Assembly: GCA_016748015.1 (NCBI GenBank)
Contig: JAAOMT010000599.1
Coordinates: 34,151 to 98,150, forward strand
DNA length: 64,000 nt
Direction of reading: 5' to 3'
Source: Geosiphon pyriformis
Taxonomy: Eukaryota > Glomeromycota > Glomeromycetes > Archaeosporales > Geosiphonaceae
Notes under the pieces: generated by a model
Told to the model about the DNA's origin: nothing
Databases searched by the model: none
Seen by the model: the letters and a program-made list of their open reading frames with translations, nothing else
Shown here: positions 21,711-31,740 of the stretch, in pieces
How the letters are laid out: each line of letters opens with the position of its first letter
How positions within the stretch are numbered: position 1 is the first letter of the stretch
Program-made: the position numbers and the translations under genes

Positions 21711-23536
21711 TAATATAGCTCTTAACATACAGAACAAATTCCACCAGATTCTCAGACTTCCACAACCGATTACCATCTCACCATTTGGAGAACATCCGGA
21801 AATCTACACCTGTCTAAAGCCAACAACCACACAACAAATTTTTTGAGTCCAATGAGCAAGTCTGCTTGGAACATAATATTTTGATCCCAAACATTTATAT
21901 TCCAGAAAGAACAAAGAAAGTCCGAGTTACTTTTTACAACCTCAATAATTACCCCATAATTTTATTAAATAATTTAAAAATTGGAGTTATTCACAGTAAT
22001 ATATTTCAACAAGAATTACCCCAAATAGTTCCCAATTTCTCTGAAATTATTGGACATTCAATACCAAAAACCAACCCAAACCCCAGCTCTGAAAACTACC
22101 ATGTTGTCATGGGAAAACTATCTCAAATTAACATAGGACAACTTGAACCACAACAACAGACCCAGCTCAAAGAGCTAATTGCAGAATTTGCTGACATCTT
22201 TACCGAAAACAACAATGACTTAGGAAGAACTAATTTGGTTCAACACCAAATCTATACAGGAGATGCCAAACCAAGGCAACAACAAGCCTACCGAGTTGCC
22301 CCAGAAAGTCACCAATTTATCCGAGAAGAAGTACAACGGATGCTTAACAATGGGCTTATTCAACCATTAATGAGCCCATGAGCCTTACCTGTGGTTTTAG
22401 TTAAAAAGAAAAATGGGAAGATATAATTTTGTGTTGATTACCGTCAACTCAACAGTGTCACTATTGGAGATGCCTATCCTTTTCTCTGAATTAATGACAT
22501 GTTGGATGTCCTTGGAAAGTCCAAATACTTTTCAACATTAGACTTAGAGAGTGGATACTGACAAGTTGCTATGGATCCCAAAGACTGCCCCAAAACAGCA
22601 TTCACCACTCAAGGAGGAAATTATGAGTTCAATATAATGCCTTTTGAATTATGCAATGCACCAGCAACATTCCAAAGACTTATAGATGTTGTTTACAAAG
22701 GCCTCCTTTGGAAATCAGTAGTAGTTTATCTTGATGACACTGATGTTTATTTACCATCTTTCGAGCTGCATTTAATTCACCTGTGAGAAGTTTTTCAACG
22801 ATTACGGAAAGCAGGATTGAAACTGAACATTGAAAAATGCTACTTTGGAAAAACAAGTTTAGCTTTTCTTGGTCACATTGTTAGCAAAGATGGAATTAAA
22901 CCAGACCCTGGAAAAATCAGTACTGTCAAAAACTTCAAGACTCCACGAAATACCACAGAATTAAGAGGATTTATTGGGTTAGCATCCTATTACCGAAAAT
23001 TCATCAAAGGATTCTCAAAAATTGCAAAACCTCTCAACCAGCTCACTACAAAAAATGTCGAATACAAATGGACAAAAGAACACCAAAATGCCTTCAAGAT
23101 ACTCAAGGAAAAATTCACAACAGCCCCAATTCTCGCCTACCCAGACTTCAGCAACCGATTCCAGTTAGCAACTGACACTTCTTATACTGCCTTTGGTGCC
23201 ATCCTATCACAGTTAGATGACAATGGAAATGAGCGAGTAATTGCTTATGTTAGTAGAACATTAAAGCCAGCTGAAAAGAACTACTCCGCAACAGAATTAG
23301 AAACTGCAGCAGTAATCTGGGCCCTACATCACTTCAACCTTTACCTCAGACCCAAAGAATTCGATATTATCACTGATAATATTGGACTTAAATGACTTCA
23401 AAACAAAAACACCCAGCTGAACGCAAAACAAACCTGATGGACAGGATTTTTAGCTAATTACCAATACATCGTACATCACAAACCAGGAAAACTCCACACC
23501 AACATTGATTGTCTCTCAAGGATGAGGCAAGATTAG
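21711..23536 (+). pseudogene. pol: Gypsy-1 reverse transcriptase and RNase H
   Basis: After a linker, the RT fingers/palm start near 22150. The active-site box YLDD is at 22727-22738 and is intact; the upstream FGLCNAPATFQ box has G to E here. The connection and RNase H region follows (LATDTSYTAFGAILSQ with Asp at 23174-23176, then SATELETAAVIWAL, then a third Asp in IITD). Stops include TGA 22379-22381, a TAA near 22424, TGA near 22486, TGA near 22559, TGA 22784-22786 and TGA near 23393. Several are Trp TGG to TGA changes. The TGA at 22784 and the TAG at 23534-23536 occur at the same codons in Gypsy-2. Role by family: copies RNA into cDNA. Confidence 0.9.
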
Positions 23537-23584
23537 AAACAAAACCAACACCCATTTGAATTAACAGTATCAAAACAACAAACA

Positions 23585-24970
23585 ATGAATCCCGAAAACT
23601 ACAACAATCTCAAACAATATTTGGAGACATTAACAATCCCAACAGATTGGTCCTCCGATGAAAAACATCAGTTACAACAACAAGCCAAACAATATTTTCT
23701 ACACAACAATATTATCTATCATCGAAATTTCAAAAACCCAACCAAACCACTCAGATTAATACAAGAACAGGAAAAAGAGACCATTTTATACAACATGCAC
23801 TCGGATCCTTCATCAGCACACTTCAGAAAAGATAGCACCACCCAACAAACATTAGAATACTACTTTTGGCCTCGAATGAGAAAAGACATTCACGAATATG
23901 TCAAATCTTATGATAGTTGTCAAAAAAGAGGAGGAACTCGCCCTATAGAACTTTTAAATCCAATCAAAATTGGACAGCCTTTTGACAGAGTTGGTATCGA
24001 TTTAGTCGGACCACTATCTATTACCACTCAAGGAAACCGTTATATTGCAGTAGCTGTAGACTATCTTACTAAATGGCCTGAAGCCAGAGCCATTCAACGA
24101 GCAGATGCAAAATCAGTAGCAAATTTTATTTACGAAGACATCATTTGTAGACATGAATGTCCAATTGAACTTTTATCTGATCAGGGAACACACTTTGTGA
24201 ACAACCTGATACAAGAAATTTGTGAATGGTTCAATGTCAAAAGACCTCTGTCTTCGCCCTACCATCTACAAACAAACGGATTTGTGGAACATTTTAACAG
24301 AACATTGTGTGAGTCATTAGCCAAAGTCTCAACTGATTTTGAGCAAGAATGGAATCTCTTCATTCCATCAGTGTTACTAGCATATAGGACATTAAAACAA
24401 GATACCACAAAACACACACCATTTGATTTAACTTATGGAAGAATGGCAACATTACCAATTAGTTTCACAGTGGAAACATACCCAGCACAACCAATCGATG
24501 AAAACAATTTCCAAAAAACACTTCAGCGAAGAGCCTACACTCTGCTTAGCACATTGGAAGGAAAATGACGAATAGCAGCCACTCATATTGAACACTCCCA
24601 AGCTCAACAAAAAGAACAGCATGATGACAAATTGCCTCCAATCACCAATGAATTTAAAATCAGAAACAAAGTTCTCTTACACAGAACTAAAGCTGAAAAA
24701 CAATGGAGTGGAAAATTTGAAAATAAATGGGATAGACTATTCTTTATTCATGAAGTCCTAGACAATAGATTATACAAGCTAAAACTTGATGACAAAATCC
24801 TAGCAAAAGTTGCACATGGAGATTGTTTGAAACACTATCATTCCAAAAACAATCCTGGACCATTAATTCCACAAATTGGTACATATTTCCCTTTAATCAA
24901 TCCCGAAGATATTCCCCAAAACTTAGAACCAATAGTTGTCATTGAACAACCTTCCAACCTGAACACTTAA
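23585..24970 (+). pseudogene. Gypsy-1 integrase
   Basis: Starts at ATG 23585 in the RT frame. The N-terminal HHCC zinc domain is seen (HSDPSSAHF...DSCQK), but its first Cys is Tyr here (SYDSC versus SCDNC in Gypsy-2). The DDE catalytic core is complete: Asp in GIDLVG (23999-24001), Asp in LLSDQGTHF (24179-24181) and Glu in GFVEHFNRTL (24287-24289). A C-terminal SH3/GPY-like region follows. No chromodomain. One TGA after LEGK (about 24566-24568, CGA in Gypsy-2) splits the frame; the end is TAA 24968-24970. Role by family: inserts cDNA, giving the short target duplications seen here. Confidence 0.9.
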
Positions 24971-25118
24971 TTTAATTTTACTAGTTATTCTCTTATAATT
25001 TAAAAACAATCAAAACAAAAATAACATAAAAACCCATACACCAAAAATAATTTTCTTTTATTTCAAATCTCTTATAATAACTATTCCTCAAAACATTCAA
25101 CAATTATCCCAAAAACTA

Positions 25119-25796
25119 ATGTTAGCTTTAAAAACAATACCTGAATTATCTATTACTGTTACTGGAAACCACATTAATTATACTCAAACAGAAGTAATTA
25201 CAAATTTAGCCCCAAATTCACGAAAATATCACCCATATAAGAAAAACACAAGAAGTTATTTTGGAATTCATCTGCCAGAACTTTTAAAGCTTGCTTTAAG
25301 AGAAAACCTAATGCTCACTCCAATTAATATTCCACCAAATGCTACAATTCAACAAAGACTTTAATTGTGTCTCAAGGAAGAAAACACTGAATATCCTCCA
25401 ATTTATAGATATTTTCACATTGGAAAAACACTCTATGAACGAAAACTGGAACTTACAACAGTAAACCTCACAAAAAAAGCCATTCAGAAACAACTTCACA
25501 ATGAATTCAAGACAACAGCTGGATCAATAAACAGTCACTACAGGCTCAGAGCTGCTCTTAGACTTTATGACCTATTCTACACCTGTGAAAATATACTACA
25601 AAACCCAATTTTTCAACCTTTGAAGATTCAATACATTGGAAAGCTCACAGAACTGAAATTTCAACAATTTTCAGACCAAATTTCTTCAATAATTTTGGAT
25701 TATTATCTGGAAATAACAGACAGTACTTGGACTTCGACAGAGCTCAGTTTTGAGGAGAAGGTTATGTTACCAGACGAAATTAAAGATATCATTTAG
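25119..25796 (+). pseudogene. Gypsy-1 ORF3, unknown 225-codon protein after pol, one stop
   Basis: I do not recognise this protein. It starts at ATG 25119, 148 nt after pol and in another frame, and would be 225 residues but for one TAA at 25362-25364, where Gypsy-2 has CAA. It looks soluble and mixed alpha/beta. No signal peptide, membrane helix or Cys cluster is seen, so it is not an envelope protein. Recognisable pieces include SITVTGNHINYTQTEV near the start and FQQFSDQI...IILDYYLEITDSTW near the end. Its last codons cover the polypurine tract (25752-25761) and 32 nt of the 3' LTR. That overlap is the same in Gypsy-2. Confidence 0.75.
25752..25761 (+). other. Polypurine tract (Gypsy-1)
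   Basis: GAGGAGAAGG, 3 nt before the 3' LTR, is the expected plus-strand primer. It lies inside ORF3. The Gypsy-2 equivalent is at 50608-50599 (minus). Confidence 0.75.
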
Positions 25797-26603
25797 CATA
25801 AAACTATCCTATAATTCCTATCATTAATTAGCATATATTATCATTTCAAATTATCACTTATGACATTAGCAAAAATGTCCGAAATTATCATTTAATTAAT
25901 AACCCAAATTGTACACAACACAAATGTAACCTAATTGCGNNNNNNNNNNNNNNNNNNNNNNNNNNNNNNNNNNNNNNNNNNNNNNNNNNNNNNNNNNNNN
26001 NNNNNNNNNNNNNNNNNNNNNNNNNNNNNNNNNNNNNNNNNNNNNNNNNNNNNNNNNNNNNNNNNNNNNNNNNNNNNNNNNNNNNNNNNNNNNNNNNNNN
26101 NNNNNNNNNNNNNNNNNNNNNNNNNNNNNNNNNNNNNNNNNNNNNNNNNNNNNNNNNNNNNNNNNNNNNNNNNNNNNNNNNNNNNNNNNNNNNNNNNNNN
26201 NNNNNNNNNNNNNNNNNNNNNNNNNNNNNNNNNNNNNNNNNNNNNNNNNNNNNNNNNNNNNNNNNNNNNNNNNNNNNNNNNNNNNNNNNNNNNNNNNNNN
26301 NNNNNNNNNNNNCAAGATTCCTGTAGAAGAGTTGACTTTCACAGCAAAGTAACTACACATTTTTAGTGAGCTTCCAGACAAGCAATTCCTGGGAAAGAGT
26401 TGACATTTACTACAACATAACTACATAAAGCAACTGGCATGGAATTGGCCATTCCACTCATAAGCCCAGCAAGTTCAAATTATAAGAGATAATTTGAAGA
26501 TAAATTCAGTTACTGGAGGTTCAACCACATCCAGAAAACGTGAATTCACAGCAAATAAGTATCAACAACATTACAGAAAAGAGACCAAAAACCTCCGGTA
26601 ATA
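25765..26603 (+). repeat. Gypsy-1 3' LTR, interrupted by an assembly gap
   Basis: Begins TGTTACCAGACG and ends TCCGGTAATA; the terminal CA has become TA by one transition. Sequence is present for 25765-25939 and 26313-26603 only. Confidence 0.93.
25940..26312. other. Assembly gap of 373 N
   Basis: The flanks align with 17048 and 17585 in the 5' LTR, so 536 bases belong here rather than 373. Reading frames translated through the N run are meaningless. Confidence 0.98.
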
Positions 26604-26932
26604 CTGGCAATTTTAATGCCATCAAAAATGGACAAGACTTCTAAAAACCAATCTTTGAACAAAAAACTCTTACACAAAGCAATATAAACAATATTATTAG
26701 AAGCACACAAAGAAAGTATTTGCAAAATCTAAAACAAGACCAAATTCAAACTTAACAAGATACTCTACTGAGACAAATGAAACCTAATTAGGTCTTTGTG
26801 AACTTTAGCATTAAATATATACATGAACAAATAATTAGAACTTTTTACATCCCCACAATAAAAAACAATACACTGGAGTATTTTTTATCATACAAATATT
26901 TCTGAACAGTATTACTCATGAAATATAGAGAG
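26604..26932 (-). pseudogene. LINE-A fragment between two insertions
   Basis: Read on the minus strand: VQKYLYDKKYSSVL at the upper end, then a CGDVKSSNYLF zinc-knuckle-like remnant of the LINE C-terminal region, and LSIFDGIKIAS running to the CTGG duplication. The frame continues in register at 16873 after Gypsy-1 is skipped. Decay stops are present. Confidence 0.7.
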
Positions 26933-27212
26933 TATATTAGTATATAAAATTAGCCAATCAGAAGTAGCCATAGTAAATATAGAATTCCAGGATTTCTCTC
27001 AGAGGAATTGCAAAATTCCAGAAATTTCAGAATTCTCGTATAAGGAATCACAGAATTCCAGAATTCCAGAATTTCTCTCAAAAAGAATTGCAGGATTCCA
27101 AGAATTCCAAGATTTTTGGTATGAAGAATTGAGGAATTGAGGAATCTCAATTATGTATATATAGCAGTAATATTAGAAAAAGAAAAGACAGATCTTTCAG
27201 TTTAGATTTAAT
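26933..27212 (+). repeat. Left terminal inverted repeat
   Basis: Reverse complement of 27704-27959 with scattered differences and small indels; carries repeated AGAATTCC-type motifs. Confidence 0.8.
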
Positions 27213-27566
27213 GATATTGGTTTCTAAAAGTTGTTTTGTATCTGAAGGTTTTGGGTTAAGTCCTTTGTATAATAAGCAAAAATTCAATAGTTGTTTTCAG
27301 TAGCCTCCCGGAATTGCAATTCTATTAAATTTTTTTCTTAGTATGATAACCAGTAATCTGGTAAAGATGTCCTTTTGGTAAGCTATTCTTAAATTCTCAA
27401 TGCTATACCCTTCCTTTGGGGTTTTTTACCAGGCTATTCTTAACATTAAGTACTTTAATCCTCAATCAATTAGTAAACACAGCAAAATAAAGAAAAGAAC
27501 ATAAAATAGAAAATAAAAAAAAGATAAAGAAAATAAGCCAAGATGATTTGCAAGTTAGTATTCTGT

Positions 27567-27640
27567 CAATAGCTGTGATCAAGAGCTATTGTTCTAATGT
27601 GGTTAAGTATTGGTTACTATCAACATGAAGTGTTGATAGT
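27567..27640. ncRNA. Two adjacent hairpins inside the inverted-repeat element
   Basis: CAATAGCT (27567-27574) pairs with AGCTATTG (27584-27591), and ACTATCAACA (27616-27625) pairs with TGTTGATAGT (27631-27640). The first hairpin is kept in the decayed copy at 41675-41699 with loop changes only. It could be a structured RNA or a protein-binding DNA structure; transcription is not shown. Confidence 0.35.
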
Positions 27641-27703
27641 GAAAAGTAGATTGAAATAGTGAATAATTATTTATTGATATTTGTAATGTGAAAAATTGCT
27701 TAG

Positions 27704-27959
27704 ATTAAATCTAAATTGAGAGGTCTGTTTTTTCTTTTTTTAATACTACCACTATATATACATAATTGAAATTCCTCAAATTCTTGATTCTTTACACCAG
27801 AAATTTTGGAATTCCTGAAATTCTGAAATTCTGGAATCCTGCAATTCCTTGTACAAAAATTCTGAAATTCTTGGAATCCTGCAATTTCTTTGAGAGGAAT
27901 CCTGGAATTTCACATTTACTATAGCTATTTCTAATTGGCTAATTTTATATACTAATATA
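27704..27959 (-). repeat. Right terminal inverted repeat
   Basis: Matches 26933-27212 in inverse orientation, ending in the shared TAATTTTATATACTAATATA. Confidence 0.8.
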
Positions 27960-28384
27960 TTTTTTATATTTTATAAGTAACAACAGCAACTGGTAAATAA
28001 TAGTGGAAAGCTTTTATAAAATAAGAATACAAACCAACTGTGGATTTGCTTGTAAAGCCAGTTGTTTGTATGAGTCAGAGTGTTAAACTGACACAGTACA
28101 AATTCAATCTACATTACCAATTTAGCAGTGTAAGCATCCAAAGCAGTCTAACTGTCCAAATACACCACAACAAAGTTGTCAGAAAGAACACACTTCAAAA
28201 CCAAAACAATTACCTGCAATTCTACTATTATAGAGAATACCAATTCATTAATTTTAATGCCAATACCCAAATTCAAATCAAAAAAATATGCAGCTGCACC
28301 ACATCTTATTTCATGTATATTTAAATTTCTTAAAGATCCATCTATGTAGACACTAATGACACCTAAATCAGTAATAAAAAACAT
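27960..28384 (-). pseudogene. LINE-A RNase H domain and start of C-terminal region
   Basis: The minus-strand frame from 28384 reads ISVYIDGSL, ELVFSIIVELQVIVLVLKC and VVVYLDS, giving the D-E-D residues of RNase HI. A TAG follows (Gln in the expected TALDA context). Then a deletion or frame change leads to GFTSKSTVGLYSYFIKAF and LPVAV before the inverted-repeat element. RNase H removes RNA from the RNA/DNA hybrid in such LINEs. Confidence 0.7.
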
Positions 28385-30014
28385 TGTTTTAATTCAAAAA
28401 CACTACTAAAACCATAAATATCCAGAAACCAAAAGCCAATAATAGGTAAACCAGCCAAAAAAAAAGACTTAACCAAAAAATTATATGCCAAATTGAACCA
28501 ACAAGAGACTGGGCCTTTTGGATCAAATCTTTTCTAATGACAGAATCTCTTTCAATCAAATATTAAGTTTTTTTTATTGTACAGCTGTTTAACAAAAGCA
28601 ATCCTAAATCTTTTGAGTAAATGCAAAACATTATAAAACAATAAATTGCTTAGAACAGAAGACATTGGAGTATCACCAGAAAAATGAAATGCAGTTATAA
28701 AAAAATTGTCAAAAAACATATTGCAATCTAAAAAAAGTCTAACTATACCAGCCAGAAAATTATTAACTAGACTAACATACAACTTTATGGAACAACACAA
28801 AGGGTGAATGGGAGACCAACTTTGAACCTGCAGATTCAAAAACCTATGACTAAACAAACAACCAATAAGCCTATCAGCATTTAAAAAACTTAACACAAAA
28901 GTTGTCTTATATTCAGACTGCAACTGCTTAAATGATCTTAAGTTATACAGAAAAAAATAGTAAAGAGCCTCATTGAAAAAATCTTTAGACAAACCAGTCT
29001 TCAATTTCAAATTTCTTCTAACCAGTGTATTCCACTTAATATATACACTTTTAGAAACAAAATTAAACTGAATCCTGTAACTGATTATGGATTGCAACAC
29101 AACCAATACCAAATAAAGGAATTGTTTATTCAAGATAGTCTTCCTCAAAACCAAATTGACAAAAAATTTAACATCCAAATAAGCCTTCATTAAACTAAGT
29201 TTGGACAAGTCCTCAGAAGATAAAAAAATACCAAGATACCTATAAGACTCTCCCTTATAAACAACAGAAATCAGCAAACTACTTATTGACAATAAAGCAT
29301 TCTTAATTCTCAGATTGATAGAGATGGCAACTGTTTTTTTGTTATTGATTAAAATGTTATTAACTCTAAAAAAGCTACTTACAATATTTAAAATATACTG
29401 AGTGGTTGCTTGACTACTCTTAATTCAAATTGTGTCATTAACAAAAACTCTGACTGTAAGAAATAAGGTCATATCATCCTGATTTTTTAGTCTGCTAGTT
29501 TTGACAACAAATTTAGTATCAATACAATAGCCACATAAACTTTTTTGTCTTTTAACTTTGCATAATAAGGAGTCATAAAAAATTTTCTAAAACAAAAGAG
29601 AAAAAACTTCACCCTAGTTCAGATCATTATGTACATAGTATTCTTCTGTCAAACCATAATCAGTCATAACCCAATTGATTTTGTTACCATAAATGCTCCC
29701 AAAAAATTAAATGAACTGCTTACATATTTTGATCCAAATTAATTATTCTTCAAATGCTATCAACTTACTAAGTTATAAGCTTTTTACATATTCTGCAAGA
29801 CTAACCAAAGTTCATGGCCTTTTTCCAAAGCATTCTCAACCACCAAACTAACAACAAAAATAGGAGACTGGATTGTAGTCCCTTTTAGCACAGAGAAATT
29901 GTCATTATGGAGGACATCAAACTTACTACAGGCCAAAGAAATCCTGTTAGACAGCAATTTGAAAAGAATCTTACAAGTGGTCTTAATTAATATAATAAGT
30001 CTAGTATTAGTCAA
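28385..30014 (-). pseudogene. LINE-A reverse transcriptase
   Basis: Fragments in order on the minus strand. The N-terminal palm at 30014-29784 reads TNTRLIILIKTTCKILFKLL. The catalytic box FVND is at 29445-29434, where an F-x-D-D box is expected, so the first Asp has become Asn. Thumb and connection run 29292-28552 (GESYRYLGIFLSSEDLSKLS, then ISYRIQFNFV, HRFLNLQVQSWSPIHPL). This is a jockey/I-like non-LTR RT as found in arbuscular mycorrhizal fungi (recognised from memory). Multiple stops and frameshifts make it inactive. Confidence 0.75.
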
Positions 30015-31740
30015 AACACCCTCTTATTTATATGGTTTAGAAATTATTAACACTTAAACTTCTTTTTATGGTTAAGAAACAGATTCACATACCAAATAAA
30101 GATTTAAAATATTTAAAAGCATAATAAATACTGAAACATCACTATATTTTTAAAGCTTATTTATAATATTAAACAAATTAGCAGCTTTTTTATTAGATAA
30201 ATCCTTGATTATATGTACTAAGTCATTAAAACAAACAGAAATTATAACTTCAGAAAAGACATCATTATTAATATAAACAATAGCAAATATTAACAATACG
30301 ACAAATTGGGAATACTATTTAATACAACTTTTTTTCTTGTCCATTTTTCCATAATCGTATTAATCTTAAATTTAATCTTAACAGAATCCAAAACCAATTC
30401 ACCATTAAAAACCAAATGGTTCAATACTACTCTATAGAAAGAATGTTCTAATACATTTCTGATCATGTGGTCTTTATTAACTGCAAAATCTTTTATTTGC
30501 TTTTCAATAGCAGATTTAATACCTAACTCTTTAGCTCTCAATGATTTAGTAAGTTTAGAGACATAATAAGCCTTTTTCATGCCAAAAAAAGCAGAATGTA
30601 CACAATCAAAACTTATATCAAAGTTCACTAAATCTTGAATAATAGAGGTTTTGTTACTGTTCAAAAAATTTCAGTGCTTTATTAAAGAAACAAATCTGTT
30701 TATATTTTTTTTATAAAAGCCTTAATAATCTTCAAAACCAAAATTTTCAGTTTATAAAACTTAGAAAACTCTGGTAAAAACACTATTAAAGTCTTTGAAC
30801 CACTTTTTTTTGAATGTCTTATTAGCTAAAAGAATCACAATCTTGTGAACAACATTCCATATTGCATCCAAATCCAAGAATTTTTTAGATATGACAAAGT
30901 TATTGAAGAACATCATGATAGTAATTGCTGTAGCATTTTTAAAATCATTCTATTTCATTTTATCAGCATTTTTAACATCAAACTTCTAGTAATCTTTATT
31001 CACCTGCTTGTATATAGAATTTAATTGTACATCCAACAAATCTTCTAAGCCCACAGAAACAAAAACAGCCTGGCAATTAATGTCAAAATATTTTCCAACA
31101 TTAATTACACCATGATTTACCACTGCATTGACCAAGTTTGAAGAAACAAATATGTAATCAATCATTTTTACAATATTTTAAAAATTAACCCATGTCGATA
31201 TCTTTGCAAATAAGCTTTTATTCAAAGAATTAACCAAACTTAAATCAAGACACTTTTTGAAACTGGCACATTTATGGAAACCATCTTTATTAAAGTCATT
31301 ACTCAAAACAACAAAGAAAGACTTGTTTACAGTCTTGACAATTAGAAAATTGATTTCACCAATCTGAGAAAAATGAACAGTCAGAGAAGCACTAGTATAA
31401 AGCCCCAAAATTAAAACAGAAAGTTTATTTTTGAAAAGTAACTTAATAAAGATGAACTGACCAGGCATCTTAGAAACTCTACATATATGTTTTGTCAAAA
31501 ACTTATCTATAACAACTGTAATACCCGAATCCAAGTAACCAGAGTTCAAACCAAAAGTAAAAACATGAATGCCATTAAATTTGTTAACAAGCCATGGTCA
31601 AATCTTTTTTTTCAGCTTTGTTTCTGTAAAAATTGAAATCAAATTGTTCAAATTTTTGTGCCAATAAATAATATCAACCTGTTTTGTAAGATTATTCATA
31701 TCTTGAACATTGCAAGTAGCAATTTTTCAGATTAAATTGT
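30015..31740 (-). pseudogene. LINE-A apurinic-type endonuclease and linker
   Basis: The endonuclease begins near 31740. A FTETKL-like site near 31620 carries the catalytic Glu, GYLDSGITVVIDKFLTK follows at 31530-31480, and LSNDFNKDG (about 31300-31270) carries the DFN signature of EEP-family endonucleases. A linker with AFFGMKKAYYVSKLTKSLRAK and MEKWTRKK (30664-30290) precedes the RT. By family, the enzyme nicks target DNA for target-primed reverse transcription. The frame is broken repeatedly. Confidence 0.7.

Larger units (their letters stand above)
16874..26603 (+). mobile_element. Gypsy-1: near-complete Ty3/gypsy LTR retrotransposon with dUTPase
   Basis: TGTTACC...GGTAACA-type LTRs flank gag, protease, Cys-rich, dUTPase, RT, RNase H, integrase and a further ORF. 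The direct repeat CTGG at 16870-16873 and 26604-26607 is the target duplication (5 bp, ACTGG, if the terminal A is shared). The RT-RNase H-IN order places it in Ty3/gypsy. No chromodomain is seen after the integrase. Gag-pol has several stops and three homopolymer +1 shifts (19212-19218, 21653-21658, 21839-21844), so it is not autonomous as assembled. The 3' LTR contains a 373-N gap; correcting that gap to the 5' LTR gives about 9.89 kb, like Gypsy-2 (9886 bp). It is inserted in LINE-A coding sequence. Confidence 0.95.
26933..27959. mobile_element. Inverted-repeat element, about 1.03 kb, inserted in LINE-A
   Basis: The outer ends TATATTAGTATATAAAATTA are matched as reverse complements at 26933 and 27959. 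The inverted arms are about 280 and 256 bp and diverged, full of GAATTCC/GGAATT motifs. The 490-bp interior has no ORF but contains two clean hairpins and is similar to 41360-41900. This is the architecture of a non-autonomous DNA transposon (large MITE or foldback element). The target duplication is not resolved; a TA duplication would fit. It interrupts LINE-A between LPVAV and VQKYLY. Confidence 0.7.

Noticed and set aside
25119-25796. ORF3 as a retroviral-type envelope gene
   Set aside because: No signal peptide, transmembrane helix, Cys pairs or cleavage site; only the position is env-like.
25896-26381. ORFs on both strands spanning 25.9-26.4 kb
   Set aside because: Made of the N gap; no sequence.
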